Shown piece by piece: positions 16,383-24,962 of a stretch of 64,000 nt of DNA. The stretch is from Bin87 sp965207585. Lineage in GTDB: Bacteria > Chloroflexota > Dehalococcoidia > Lucifugimonadales > UBA3495. How positions within the stretch are numbered: the first letter of the stretch is position 1; every line of letters begins with the position of its first letter. The notes under the pieces are model-generated. The model made no database searches, had not been told where the DNA came from, and worked only from the letters and a program-made list of their open reading frames with translations. The stretch lies in NCBI GenBank assembly GCA_965207585.1, contig CBDBMT010000002.1, positions 248,001 through 312,000 on the forward strand, read 5' to 3'. The translations under genes were made by a program, and so were the position numbers.

Positions 16383-17231
16383 TTACTCCGGGGTGAAATC
16401 CTCTGGTTCAAGTTGGTGCCAGTGCACGATGCCGGAATCCACCATGCCTTGGATGCGCTGGTCGATGCGCAGCGCTGATATGGCGGCCCAAGCCGGCTGG
16501 CCGGTCATACGTCGCAGGTAGTGCGCGTTGCGGATGGCGCGGAAGGTGTCGCGTTCGTCGGCGGTGTAGGACGCCTCCACGGCCACGTAGCCGGCGCTGC
16601 CGTTGCTGGTCGTCACCTCGATGATGGCGTCGGCGAGGGCGAAGCTGCGCAGGTCGTTGCGGGGCATGTCCGGCAGGGATTGTTCCCGGGACATGGCGCG
16701 GACCTCGGCGCGGGCGAGATCGCGAATGATGCGGTGTCCCATGTCGCGGGCGATGTCGTAGGTCACGATTCTGGTGGCTCGGAGAGCGGCGTCGCCCTTG
16801 AGGTCTCCGACGTCATCCCGGAGGCTCGACAGGTCGCGCTTGATGTCTGCTACGTCCCGTTCCAGCCGTTGCTGGCCGCCCTTGAGCTCGGCTACGTCGC
16901 CCTTGAGTTCGGCGACGTCGGTTTCCAGGTTGGTCAGCCGGCGGTTGGTCTCGACGGCGTGTTCTTCCAGTACGGCGAGCCGACGGTTGGTTTCCTGGGC
17001 GAAGGCTTCAAACTTGGCGCTGAGTTCGGTGACGATGCGCACCAGATCGGCAAACCGTTCCGGCAGTTGGAGAAGTTCCTCGGTGAGGATCTCCTTGCGC
17101 AGGTCCTCTCGCAATTCGTCGTTGCTGCGGACGAACTGGAGCATCCACTGGCGCAGTTCCTGCTGTAGGGCAGGGTCTTCGTCCACTAGGGCGAGCAGAT
17201 TGCGCAGCATGGTTTCGCTGGGTTGTGTCAT
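16383..17231 (-). CDS. Coiled-coil protein with C-terminal nuclease-like domain
   Basis: 282 residues from the ATG at 17231. About residues 1-60 are helical, followed by a long coiled coil of repeating L-E-T/ELKGDV heptads (about residues 65-150). The C-terminal domain contains FALADAIIEVTTSNGSAGYVAVEASYT, which resembles the PD-(D/E)xK-type fold attached to similar coiled-coil proteins. A paralogue with a frameshift lies at 43615-44342. Function is unknown; a role in DNA metabolism is only a guess. Confidence 0.65.
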   Translation of the reverse strand: MTQPSETMLRNLLALVDEDPALQQELRQWMLQFVRSNDELREDLRKEILTEELLQLPERFADLVRIVTELSAKFEAFAQETNRRLAVLEEHAVETNRRLTNLETDVAELKGDVAELKGGQQRLERDVADIKRDLSSLRDDVGDLKGDAALRATRIVTYDIARDMGHRIIRDLARAEVRAMSREQSLPDMPRNDLRSFALADAIIEVTTSNGSAGYVAVEASYTADERDTFRAIRNAHYLRRMTGQPAWAAISALRIDQRIQGMVDSGIVHWHQLEPEDFTPE

Positions 17232-17834
17232 GGTGGCTTTCCGGTTCCTCATTCTATGGGTAGTGGCAGGTTTTGTACACTGGCAACCGGTGCGCGCAAC
17301 CGTTGTCGATGTTGCGCGCCTGCCTGCTTTGTGGCGGTAATCTGCGCGGTGTTGCGCGCCTCACGGGCAATCGCGGGCGGTCGTCTTCGCAGCGGTCGGC
17401 GGCGGCGTCCTGCCTTGGGATGTGGGCTTGGCGCTCTCACGCGCCCGCGGCGGCTGTTTTCGCGTTCATTGGCAAGTTCTTCGGTGGATGGCGTTTGAAG
17501 CCGTCTCCGCGGCTCTGTGCGCTGAATTCGGGCGTCCTGCGTCGGGGGTGACACCTGCCGGGCGCAGCTGGCGGGGTTCGGCGTTGCTCAGGCTCATGTG
17601 CACCGTGGATTGTTGGCAGCGGGCGCATTGTTAAGCTGCAATCCTGCTGTGCCCGGCGTCCGTCAGGTAGATGTCCCCCCGTTGCGCTTTCGGTTCGCTT
17701 TCCGCATTTTGGTTATCTGTGGCGGGCGGGCCAGGGATCGCAGCGGCGCCCGATGGGGAGGCATTTACTCAAAACACCGCAGCCCCCTTGAGGGGGCTGC
17801 GGCTGGATTTCAGTCGGGGATGGAATGGGCGCGA
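17232..17834. other. Intergenic region with a strong terminator
   Basis: About 600 bases of low-complexity, arginine/proline-coding frames on both strands. No gene is supported. The only clear structure is the hairpin at 17777-17802. Confidence 0.5.
17777..17802 (-). terminator. Rho-independent terminator of the giant gene
   Basis: A perfect 11-bp stem, CCGCAGCCCCC/GGGGGCTGCGG, with a 4-base loop, followed on the minus strand by TGTTTTG. It lies 33 bases past the stop of the 2,180-residue protein. Confidence 0.75.
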
Positions 17835-20800
17835 TCAGCGGGCGTTGAGCCGGCCCTCCGCCCAGCTTCCCTGCAAGGGAAGGGTAGCGTCCCCGACCAG
17901 GTTGCTGAGTTCGACGTAGATCCGGTCGTTGTGCTCGAAGTAGGCGTCCGGGCTGATGTGCACGTCGAGCTCCTTCGAGACTTCCCCGGCGGCGAAGGTG
18001 ATGGTGCCGCTGGTCCCGCCGTCATCGTCCTGGAAGTCCTCGCCGGGCCAGAGGTGCGGGCTGAAGGTTCCCAGCTCGTAGTCCACGGTGACCGTTCCCG
18101 CCGCGGCCTGGCTCAGGACGACCGGGAATACCAGCTTCTCTCCCGCCCGAGCCTTGTCCGGGGCGTCGCTGATGGTGAGGCGCGGCCCGGACGGCTCGTC
18201 GTCGTCCTTGACGACCACGGTGACCGAAGGCGGACCGACGATCTCGTAACCGCTGCTCGGGACTATGCGGGCCGTGATCGACCCGTCGGGCTCGTCGTCG
18301 TGGTCCGGCGCCGGCGAGATGCGGAACGAAGCGTGGGCCGGGCTGACCGGAACGGTCAATTGCCTGGTGCCGGTCGGGACCCCGAAGTCGCCCGCCGCCG
18401 TTACCTGCACGGAGACCGTCTCATCCTTGTACCCGTGGGGATTGATGCTGACGGTGAAAATCACCGAGCTATCTTCTTCGACCGAAGTCTTGCTGGCCCG
18501 AATCTTGACCTTGGGCAGGTCGTCGTCAATGATGGTGACGCTGGCCTTGCTGGGGGAGCCTACCCGGTAGCCGTTGCTCGCCTTGATGGAGAACGACATG
18601 GAATAGTCAGCTTCGTCGTAGTTGTTGTCGTCGCTGGGCTGGGTGAACGTGGCGCTCCCCCCGGTGACGGTTTCCTTCCGGTCGACGTTGATAAGTCCGG
18701 GGACTTCGCTCTTCAACGTGACCACCAGCGACTGGCCGTCCGCCAGCGGCGGCGTAGCGGTGAGCGTGAAGGTCGCGTCTTCGCCTTCGTTGGTGTCCGG
18801 GCCGCCGGTGATGGTGATCACCGGGTTGTTGACGGGCGTCGCCTCGTCGTCGTTCACCGCGACGCTGGCCTCGGCCGGATCCCCCACCCGGTAGCCGTAG
18901 CCGGCCTTGACCGTGGCGGTGACCGCGCCGTCCGGCTCGTCCACGTTGTCGTCGGTCGTGGCGACGGTGAAGTCGTGGGAGCTGACCAGCGGGACGCTGA
19001 CGGTTCGAGCGCCGGTGCTCACGCCGAACTCCCCGCTGGCTCCAATGGTCACGGACACCGACAGCCAGTTGTTGGACGGCGCCGGGTTTGCCGTGAGCGT
19101 GAAGGTCGCGTCTCCGCCTTCCGTAACGGCGGCGCCGCCCGTGATGGTGATGACGGGACCGTCGTTGTCGGCCACGTCGACGCTGTCCGAGGACGGATTG
19201 CCCACGCCGTAGCCGCTGCCCGGCTGGACCGTCGCGGTGATGGTCCCGCCCTGGGATTGGACGTTGTCGTCGGTGGTGCCGACACTGAGGGTCGCGGAGC
19301 CGCCGGTGGGGTCGGACACGGCCACTGCGGTCGCGCCCTGCGTCGTGGACACCAGGTAGCCCTCGCCGGTGTCGATGGTGACCGTCACCGAGCCGTCTTC
19401 CTCGTCCAATTCGTCGTTGGTGGTGGCCACCGTCAGCGTGGCGTAGCCCGCGGTCGGGATGGTCACCGTCTGCTGTCCCGTGGCGGCCCCGTAGTCGCCG
19501 CTCTGCGACACCGTGACGCTCACGTCCAGGTCCGCATCCGGCGCCGGGTTTGCCGTCACCGTGAAGCTGGCGTCCCCGCCCTCGGTCACGTCGCCGTCGG
19601 AGGTGACGCTCACCACCGGGAGCGACGTGTTGGGCGTCGGCGTCTCGAAGTCCACCGGGAAGGTCTGCGCCGTCGCGCCCGCGGCCAGGGTCCTCACGAT
19701 GAGCTGGCCCAGATTGGTGCTCCCGGCCAGCACGAAGACCGCGTAGTGCGACTTGGGGTCGAGGCCCGTGATCTGGTGCTCCGTCTCCGTGGTGGTGGCC
19801 CACTGGACCACCGGGATGCCCGCGAAGGACTCGTGCCAGCCCACCGTGTACTGCGTGCCATCCCCCTGGGGCTTCCAGGCGACGGTCATCGTGGTGTCGG
19901 AGACCTCCTTCAGCTGGAGCCTGGGCGGCGGCGGCAGGTCGTTGTTGGCGATGTAGACGCTGGCGTGGCTGCGGAACTTGTTCAGCCGGTAGCCCTCGCC
20001 GAAGGTCACGCTCGCGCCGAGCATCCCGTTGGAGGCCCAGCTGACGTCGTCGACGGTGGGGATCGTGAACGAGGCGCTGCCGCCGGTGGGCACGTTGACC
20101 GTGCGCGCGCCCAGGTGCGTGCCGTCCACCACGGAGCCGGCGGACGGGCCGGCCACGCGCACCCTCACGTCCAGCGGCGCGTCGGGCGCGGGCTCCACGC
20201 TGACCGTGAAGACCGCGTCCTCGCCCTCGGTGATCGTGCCGCTGGCCGCGCTGATCGACACCTCCGGCACCCGCTCCACGATGACCGAGGTGGGCTCGGC
20301 CTGCACCGGCGAGCCCGCCGACAGCGTGGTGAAGCGGATCACGGGGCTGGCGGTCGACAACTGCGTCGCGCCGTGGTCGGCGTAGTACACCACCGCCCGG
20401 TACTCGGTGTCCGGCTCCAGGTGGCGGATGTTCCAGGCCGGGTCGTTGGGCTCCGCCCCGAACCAGGCCTCCTCGGCCGGGACGCCCGGGAAGGGCGAGG
20501 TGGTCGACCAGTAGCGCACCTCGTAGCCCTCGGCCCCGACCACCCGCGGCCAGCTCAGGTCGATGCCCGTGTCCGAGAGGTTGGCGTAGGACACGTCGCC
20601 CACGCGCTCCACCACCGGGTCCGGCAGGTCGCCCAGCAGCCGCTGGCAGCCCACGCAGGCGCCCAGCGTGCGGTAGAAGCTGAAATTCTTGGTGCGCACC
20701 ACTTTAGGCGGCGTCTCCGTCGAGATCTGGTTGTCGCTGCGTTCGTACAGCGCGAAGCCCTCGAAGTCGAAGGTCACGTTGCCGGCGAAGTTGTCGCCGA

Positions 20801-23800
20801 CGTTGATCTCGATCTGGATCGGCGTGCGGCTGACGGTGGCCGAGCCGGCGGCGCCGGTTTCCGGGTAGGCGCGGAAGGTGTGGAGGGGATCGGCGGCGGG
20901 GCTGGTCAGCCAGACCCGGTAGGACCGGAAGTACTCCGTCGTGCCGGTATTCAACGGCGCCTGGTTGGCGAAGTTGGCGGTGATATGGATGCGCTTGTTC
21001 TGGTCCGCCGGCGGGTCGTTGGTGAGGCGCACCCAGAAGTAGTGCGCCTTGCGCCCCGTGTTCAGCGACCGCGGGAAGGCCAGCGACAGGCCGCCGTCCT
21101 GGATGGACGTCCAGGTGGCCCCGTCGTCGATGGAGAACTCCAGGCCCTGCTCCCACTCGTCGTCGTCCCGGATCACCACCGGCACCTCCACCACCGGGAA
21201 GGCGACGTACCCGTTGTCCGGCCCCGTGTTGGCGCCGTGGTCCTGCTGTTCGGCCGTGTGGATCAGCTGCGTGAGGTGGTCGAAGGCGTCGCTGTCCTGG
21301 CCGGCGGCGACGCTCACCGGACGCCACTTGTTGGGGTCGTGCTCGTAGATGGACTGGACCGCGAAGGGGCAGCCGTCGTGGCGGTCCAGCAGCGGGCCGG
21401 CGGTGCTCCCGTAACCGATGTTCATCCCGCTCTGGCGCGGCACGTACACGATGGGGTCGCCGAGGTTGAAACGGTCTCGACTCCCGGTGTGGCACATCAG
21501 CCGGTCCCGGTCCGGGCCGCCCGGCCCCATGTAGCCGCCGAAGTTGCTGAGCGGCTCCGTCACCTGGTCGGTGACGTAGAAGTGCCGGCGCTGCTTGGGG
21601 TCCACCGCCCGCCACTGGTAGGTGACCACCGGGCCGCCCTCCGTCAGCGTGATCGTGGGCGGCGGGTCGTGCCTGGTGTAGTTGGCGACCACCCAGCCGG
21701 TGTCGCAGCTGTTGCCCGACACCGTGCCCGCGCAGGTGCGGAACTGCACGAAGGGCTCCGCTGCGCCCAGGTTGAGGCCGATCTTGAGCGCCTCGGAATG
21801 GGTGCTCCAGCTGGTGGCGGGCGGGTTGTTCCGCCAGTAACGGTGGCCGTCGCCGATGCTCCAGCCCTCCGCCAAGGGCAGGCCTTGAATTCGTTCGGAG
21901 TTCGACGCGGTGGCGCGCAGCGTGTTCGTGCCGCTGAGGATTGACGACGCGTCCATAATCACCACCCAGTAGGTGGTGTTCGGCTCCAGCTCCAGGCCCG
22001 CGCCGTCCCCCGCATAGGTGAAGGTGTAGGTCTGCTCCGTGCTCGACACCTGTATGGAGGGGGTCGCCAGCGTGGCCAGTTCCGTGTTCCAGTCCGGCGC
22101 TCCATTGCGGTCGGCCATGACTTTGACGCGCAGAGCATTGCCGATGTTGGAAGCGCTGACCTGGACAAACGACAGATCGACGCTGGTCAGGCGGTAGTGG
22201 CCGCCGTTGTTGCCCGTCGTGAACGACTGGGCGCGGTCAGGCCTCTGACTGCCCGTGAGGTCGTGCGCGCCGCCGTCCGGCATGTCGAGGTTGCTGAGCA
22301 CCGCCGGCTCCTGGGACGGCGCGTTCAGCGTGGTTGCCACCCGGAACACCGGCGAGATGCCGTAGAACGCGTGCTGCTGGGCGCTGGACACGCGGTTCCA
22401 GTCGATGGGGCCCGTGTCCCCGGACTGGGCCCAGAAGCGTCCCCGCCCGACGTTGCCGCTGTTGCCCAGATGGTCCGTGCCGTGCTTCGTCCCGGCGGTC
22501 ATGGTGCCGGTCCACGGCCAGTCCGCATCCGTGTCCCGCTCGCCGGTCTCGAACCGGCGGTCCGACAGCTCCCAGTTCTCCCAGGTGTTGGACCAGAAGC
22601 CCGCGTTGTTGGCCGCGACGCGCTGCCCGTTCAGCCACCAGATGGGCGCGTCCGGGTGCCCGGCGTTGTTGGGATTGGTGCGGGTGTGGTCCCGGGCGTC
22701 CACCGCCGCGGTGGAGCCCACCACCAGGAACTGGTCGGCGTAGGGCCGGATGGCGGCGTGCCCCTCCCGGGCCGCGTCCCGCACGTGGGCGTCGTAGTCG
22801 TCGATGCTGGCGGAAGTGGCGTCGCGCCAGTCGTCGGTGATGAACAGCAGCCGGAACGTGCCGCCGCTGGCCACCCCGGGCGGCTTCAGCGGCCAGTCGA
22901 AGGGCACGGTGTAGGAACCGTCCTGGTTGCGCCTCAGCGCGTTAACCTCGCCGACGATATGTATCTTCCGGGACTGGCTTAAGCTGGTCCATGAGCCGCC
23001 GCCGCGGTTCCGGTACAGGGCGGTGTCGGAGATGCTCCAGCCCTCCGCGCTCCCGGCGTCCTCGGCGTCCGACGCGGTGTTCTGGATGTTGTTCGTGCCG
23101 GCAGGAGCGTTTCCGATCCCGGCCAGCACCACCCAGTAGGTGGTGTCCGGCTCGAGCTGGAGACCCGCCTGCGTGAAGCTGTTCACGCCGGAGGCAATCG
23201 TGCCGGGAACCGTCAGGTCGGCGACCTTCGCGCCCGGTTCTCCGCTGCTGTCGCTGTGGACGGCCGCACTCAGCTTCGAAGCCAGATCCCCGGCGGTGAT
23301 CGACGGGAACGAGAAGTCGACGGCGGTCAGGGTGTACCCGTCGGCGTTGCTGCCCGTCGTGAACGCCTGGGCGTGGTCATGCGACTGGAATGAGCCGGTG
23401 GCGGTGTTCGCCTGCCTGAAGTTGCTCACCAGGAGAGTAGGTTCATCGTCCTCCACCCTGACGGTCGCCGTCGTCAACGTGCTGAGGTCGTATGCCGCCC
23501 CATCCACCAGGGTCACCGTGACCGAGCCGTCCGGCTCGCTCACGTCGTCGTCGGTCGTGGTGATCGTCAGCGTCGCCGACCCGCTGGTCGGGATCGTGAC
23601 GCTGGTGGGCAGCGTGCCGAAGCCGAAGTCGCCGGAGGTGGTCACGGTGACGCTGACCGGCAGGTCGGCCGACGGGGCGGGGGTCGCCGTCAGCGTGAAG
23701 GTGGCGCTGCCGCCCTCGGTGACGGCCCTGCCGCCCGTGATGCTCACCACCGGCGGCGGCGTCTTGCTGATGCCGCCGAGGCTGATTCTCAGTGAATCCA

Positions 23801-24377
23801 ACGAGGTGCCCCATGAGGCTGTCCCGGAAAATGCTCGATCCAAATAGCCGTCGCTGATGCTCCAGCCGGCCAGGTGTCCACTGTCCTCGCTGTCCGATCC
23901 CGTGTGGGACACAGAGTCGCTACCCCTATCAACGCTCATATCGATCACGAGGAAGTACGTGGTACTCGCCGCGAGGTCGATGCCCGCGCTGGTGAAGGTC
24001 AGCGTCTGGGTCGAGCTGGAGACGGGAAAGCTGGCGGGGTTGGTCAGGGTCCCGAGGGAGGTGCCCGGAGACCCGCTGGAGTCGGTGTGGATGCTGGCGG
24101 TGAGGTGCGAAGAGCTGAAGCCGCTGGAAATAACGCTAAAATTGACACCGACGCTGCGCAGGCTGTAGCCCGCGCTGTTGCTGCCGGTGGTGAAGGCCTG
24201 GGCGAGGTCATGGCTCAGAAATTCAGTACCACTGTCCGCCTGGCCGAGGTTGCTGACGAAGGTCTGCGCCGTCTGCGCGTCGGCCGGCTGTGCCGGCGTC
24301 AGCGCGAACAGCGCCGCCGCCACCAGCGCCAGAAGCAGCAGGGGCAGCGCCCAGAGGGCGCGCCGCCGGGTCAGCAT
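17835..24377 (-). CDS. Giant secreted Calx-beta/FN3 repeat protein (2,180 aa), candidate phase-variable
   Basis: Residues 1-35 are a signal peptide (ALWALPLLLLALVAAALFAL, then A-D-A-Q). Three copies of a beta-sandwich domain with the AQAFTTGSN motif (about 36-200, 320-480, 700-860), of the kind called choice-of-anchor, alternate with Calx-beta repeats (PVVSITGGRAVTEGGSATFT type). A Trp-rich domain lies at about 490-690, fibronectin-III-like segments at about 1,250-1,360 and 1,480-1,570, and a C-terminal run of Calx-beta repeats. No membrane anchor is seen. It is probably a surface or extracellular adhesin-like protein. The ATG at 24377 has a poor ribosome-binding site. A better start at 24471 would read into this frame only if the 13-base C run lost one base or gained two. 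Confidence 0.8.
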   Translation of the reverse strand: MLTRRRALWALPLLLLALVAAALFALTPAQPADAQTAQTFVSNLGQADSGTEFLSHDLAQAFTTGSNSAGYSLRSVGVNFSVISSGFSSSHLTASIHTDSSGSPGTSLGTLTNPASFPVSSSTQTLTFTSAGIDLAASTTYFLVIDMSVDRGSDSVSHTGSDSEDSGHLAGWSISDGYLDRAFSGTASWGTSLDSLRISLGGISKTPPPVVSITGGRAVTEGGSATFTLTATPAPSADLPVSVTVTTSGDFGFGTLPTSVTIPTSGSATLTITTTDDDVSEPDGSVTVTLVDGAAYDLSTLTTATVRVEDDEPTLLVSNFRQANTATGSFQSHDHAQAFTTGSNADGYTLTAVDFSFPSITAGDLASKLSAAVHSDSSGEPGAKVADLTVPGTIASGVNSFTQAGLQLEPDTTYWVVLAGIGNAPAGTNNIQNTASDAEDAGSAEGWSISDTALYRNRGGGSWTSLSQSRKIHIVGEVNALRRNQDGSYTVPFDWPLKPPGVASGGTFRLLFITDDWRDATSASIDDYDAHVRDAAREGHAAIRPYADQFLVVGSTAAVDARDHTRTNPNNAGHPDAPIWWLNGQRVAANNAGFWSNTWENWELSDRRFETGERDTDADWPWTGTMTAGTKHGTDHLGNSGNVGRGRFWAQSGDTGPIDWNRVSSAQQHAFYGISPVFRVATTLNAPSQEPAVLSNLDMPDGGAHDLTGSQRPDRAQSFTTGNNGGHYRLTSVDLSFVQVSASNIGNALRVKVMADRNGAPDWNTELATLATPSIQVSSTEQTYTFTYAGDGAGLELEPNTTYWVVIMDASSILSGTNTLRATASNSERIQGLPLAEGWSIGDGHRYWRNNPPATSWSTHSEALKIGLNLGAAEPFVQFRTCAGTVSGNSCDTGWVVANYTRHDPPPTITLTEGGPVVTYQWRAVDPKQRRHFYVTDQVTEPLSNFGGYMGPGGPDRDRLMCHTGSRDRFNLGDPIVYVPRQSGMNIGYGSTAGPLLDRHDGCPFAVQSIYEHDPNKWRPVSVAAGQDSDAFDHLTQLIHTAEQQDHGANTGPDNGYVAFPVVEVPVVIRDDDEWEQGLEFSIDDGATWTSIQDGGLSLAFPRSLNTGRKAHYFWVRLTNDPPADQNKRIHITANFANQAPLNTGTTEYFRSYRVWLTSPAADPLHTFRAYPETGAAGSATVSRTPIQIEINVGDNFAGNVTFDFEGFALYERSDNQISTETPPKVVRTKNFSFYRTLGACVGCQRLLGDLPDPVVERVGDVSYANLSDTGIDLSWPRVVGAEGYEVRYWSTTSPFPGVPAEEAWFGAEPNDPAWNIRHLEPDTEYRAVVYYADHGATQLSTASPVIRFTTLSAGSPVQAEPTSVIVERVPEVSISAASGTITEGEDAVFTVSVEPAPDAPLDVRVRVAGPSAGSVVDGTHLGARTVNVPTGGSASFTIPTVDDVSWASNGMLGASVTFGEGYRLNKFRSHASVYIANNDLPPPPRLQLKEVSDTTMTVAWKPQGDGTQYTVGWHESFAGIPVVQWATTTETEHQITGLDPKSHYAVFVLAGSTNLGQLIVRTLAAGATAQTFPVDFETPTPNTSLPVVSVTSDGDVTEGGDASFTVTANPAPDADLDVSVTVSQSGDYGAATGQQTVTIPTAGYATLTVATTNDELDEEDGSVTVTIDTGEGYLVSTTQGATAVAVSDPTGGSATLSVGTTDDNVQSQGGTITATVQPGSGYGVGNPSSDSVDVADNDGPVITITGGAAVTEGGDATFTLTANPAPSNNWLSVSVTIGASGEFGVSTGARTVSVPLVSSHDFTVATTDDNVDEPDGAVTATVKAGYGYRVGDPAEASVAVNDDEATPVNNPVITITGGPDTNEGEDATFTLTATPPLADGQSLVVTLKSEVPGLINVDRKETVTGGSATFTQPSDDNNYDEADYSMSFSIKASNGYRVGSPSKASVTIIDDDLPKVKIRASKTSVEEDSSVIFTVSINPHGYKDETVSVQVTAAGDFGVPTGTRQLTVPVSPAHASFRISPAPDHDDEPDGSITARIVPSSGYEIVGPPSVTVVVKDDDEPSGPRLTISDAPDKARAGEKLVFPVVLSQAAAGTVTVDYELGTFSPHLWPGEDFQDDDGGTSGTITFAAGEVSKELDVHISPDAYFEHNDRIYVELSNLVGDATLPLQGSWAEGRLNAR

Positions 24378-24393
24378 GACGCCCCCAGAGGTC

Positions 24394-24406
24394 GGGGGGG
24401 GGGGGG
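24394..24406. repeat. Homopolymer G13 (C13 on the coding strand) before the giant gene
   Basis: Thirteen consecutive G on the plus strand, 16 bases upstream of the ATG at 24377 in the coding direction. It lies inside the frame that starts at the well-initiated ATG at 24471 (GGAAAGGAAA upstream), where it encodes S-P-P-P-P. With 13 C that frame ends at 24223. With 12 or 15 C it would join the giant gene in frame. Confidence 0.9.
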
Positions 24407-24962
24407 CTTAGAGGGGTAGGTATGGCTGCAATGGGACGCAGCAACGCTTTCGACCACCGACCGACGCTCATGGTGTTTCCTTTCCTTTGTTGATTTTGTT
24501 CCAATCCGGTTCAATTTCGACTGGATAGCGTTCTGTTCTTCGTGCGCTTTACCTCCGCCGGCGGTGCGCCGTCGGTTGGGTTGCTTCGATCTTTGCGGCC
24601 GCTTCGGCTGCCTCTTGGCGGTTGGCGTGCTGGAAACCGGGGGCTTTCAGCTGGGCGGCGAGCGCCGGCGGGCCGAGTATTCTCCTTGTTTTCGTGGGTA
24701 AGGTTACCACAGCGCTGGTGCGCATGTCCCTGACATCGTAGGCAGGTCTGCATCCGTCTGCAGCCCGATGACTGTGGGCATGCTGGCCGTGGTCCGTTCA
24801 CGGGACTTGGGCGTTGCCAAGTGGCTGTGCCCGGTTGTCGGGTGCGCTGTAGGGTCCGTGCGCTGAGTTGGGCCGGCGTACCCTGGCGCTTCGGCGTCGT
24901 CGTGTGGTGGATGGCGGCTTGGGGCCGTGGCGGAACGCGATGAGCGTTCCGCCACGGTTTGG
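24407..24962. other. 5' region of the giant gene and 3' region of its neighbour
   Basis: Contains the alternative start at 24471 and its purine-rich ribosome-binding site. From about 24500 to 24920 the sequence has no supported gene. The hairpin at 24925-24957 closes the upstream Calx-beta gene. Confidence 0.5.
24925..24957 (-). terminator. Terminator-like hairpin after the nine-repeat Calx-beta gene
   Basis: A perfect 14-bp stem, CCGTGGCGGAACGC/GCGTTCCGCCACGG, with loop GATGA, 6 bases past the stop codon at 24963. There is no T run on the minus strand, so Rho-independent function is likely only by position. Confidence 0.55.

Noticed and set aside
17598..21944. A 1,448-codon open frame on the plus strand
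   Set aside because: It lies entirely antisense to, or just past, the giant Calx-beta/FN3 gene, is Arg/Val/Gly-rich without domains, and is explained by GC-rich codon use of the true gene. Similar frames at 22197-22982, 25104-26534 and 26607-27647 are rejected for the same reason.
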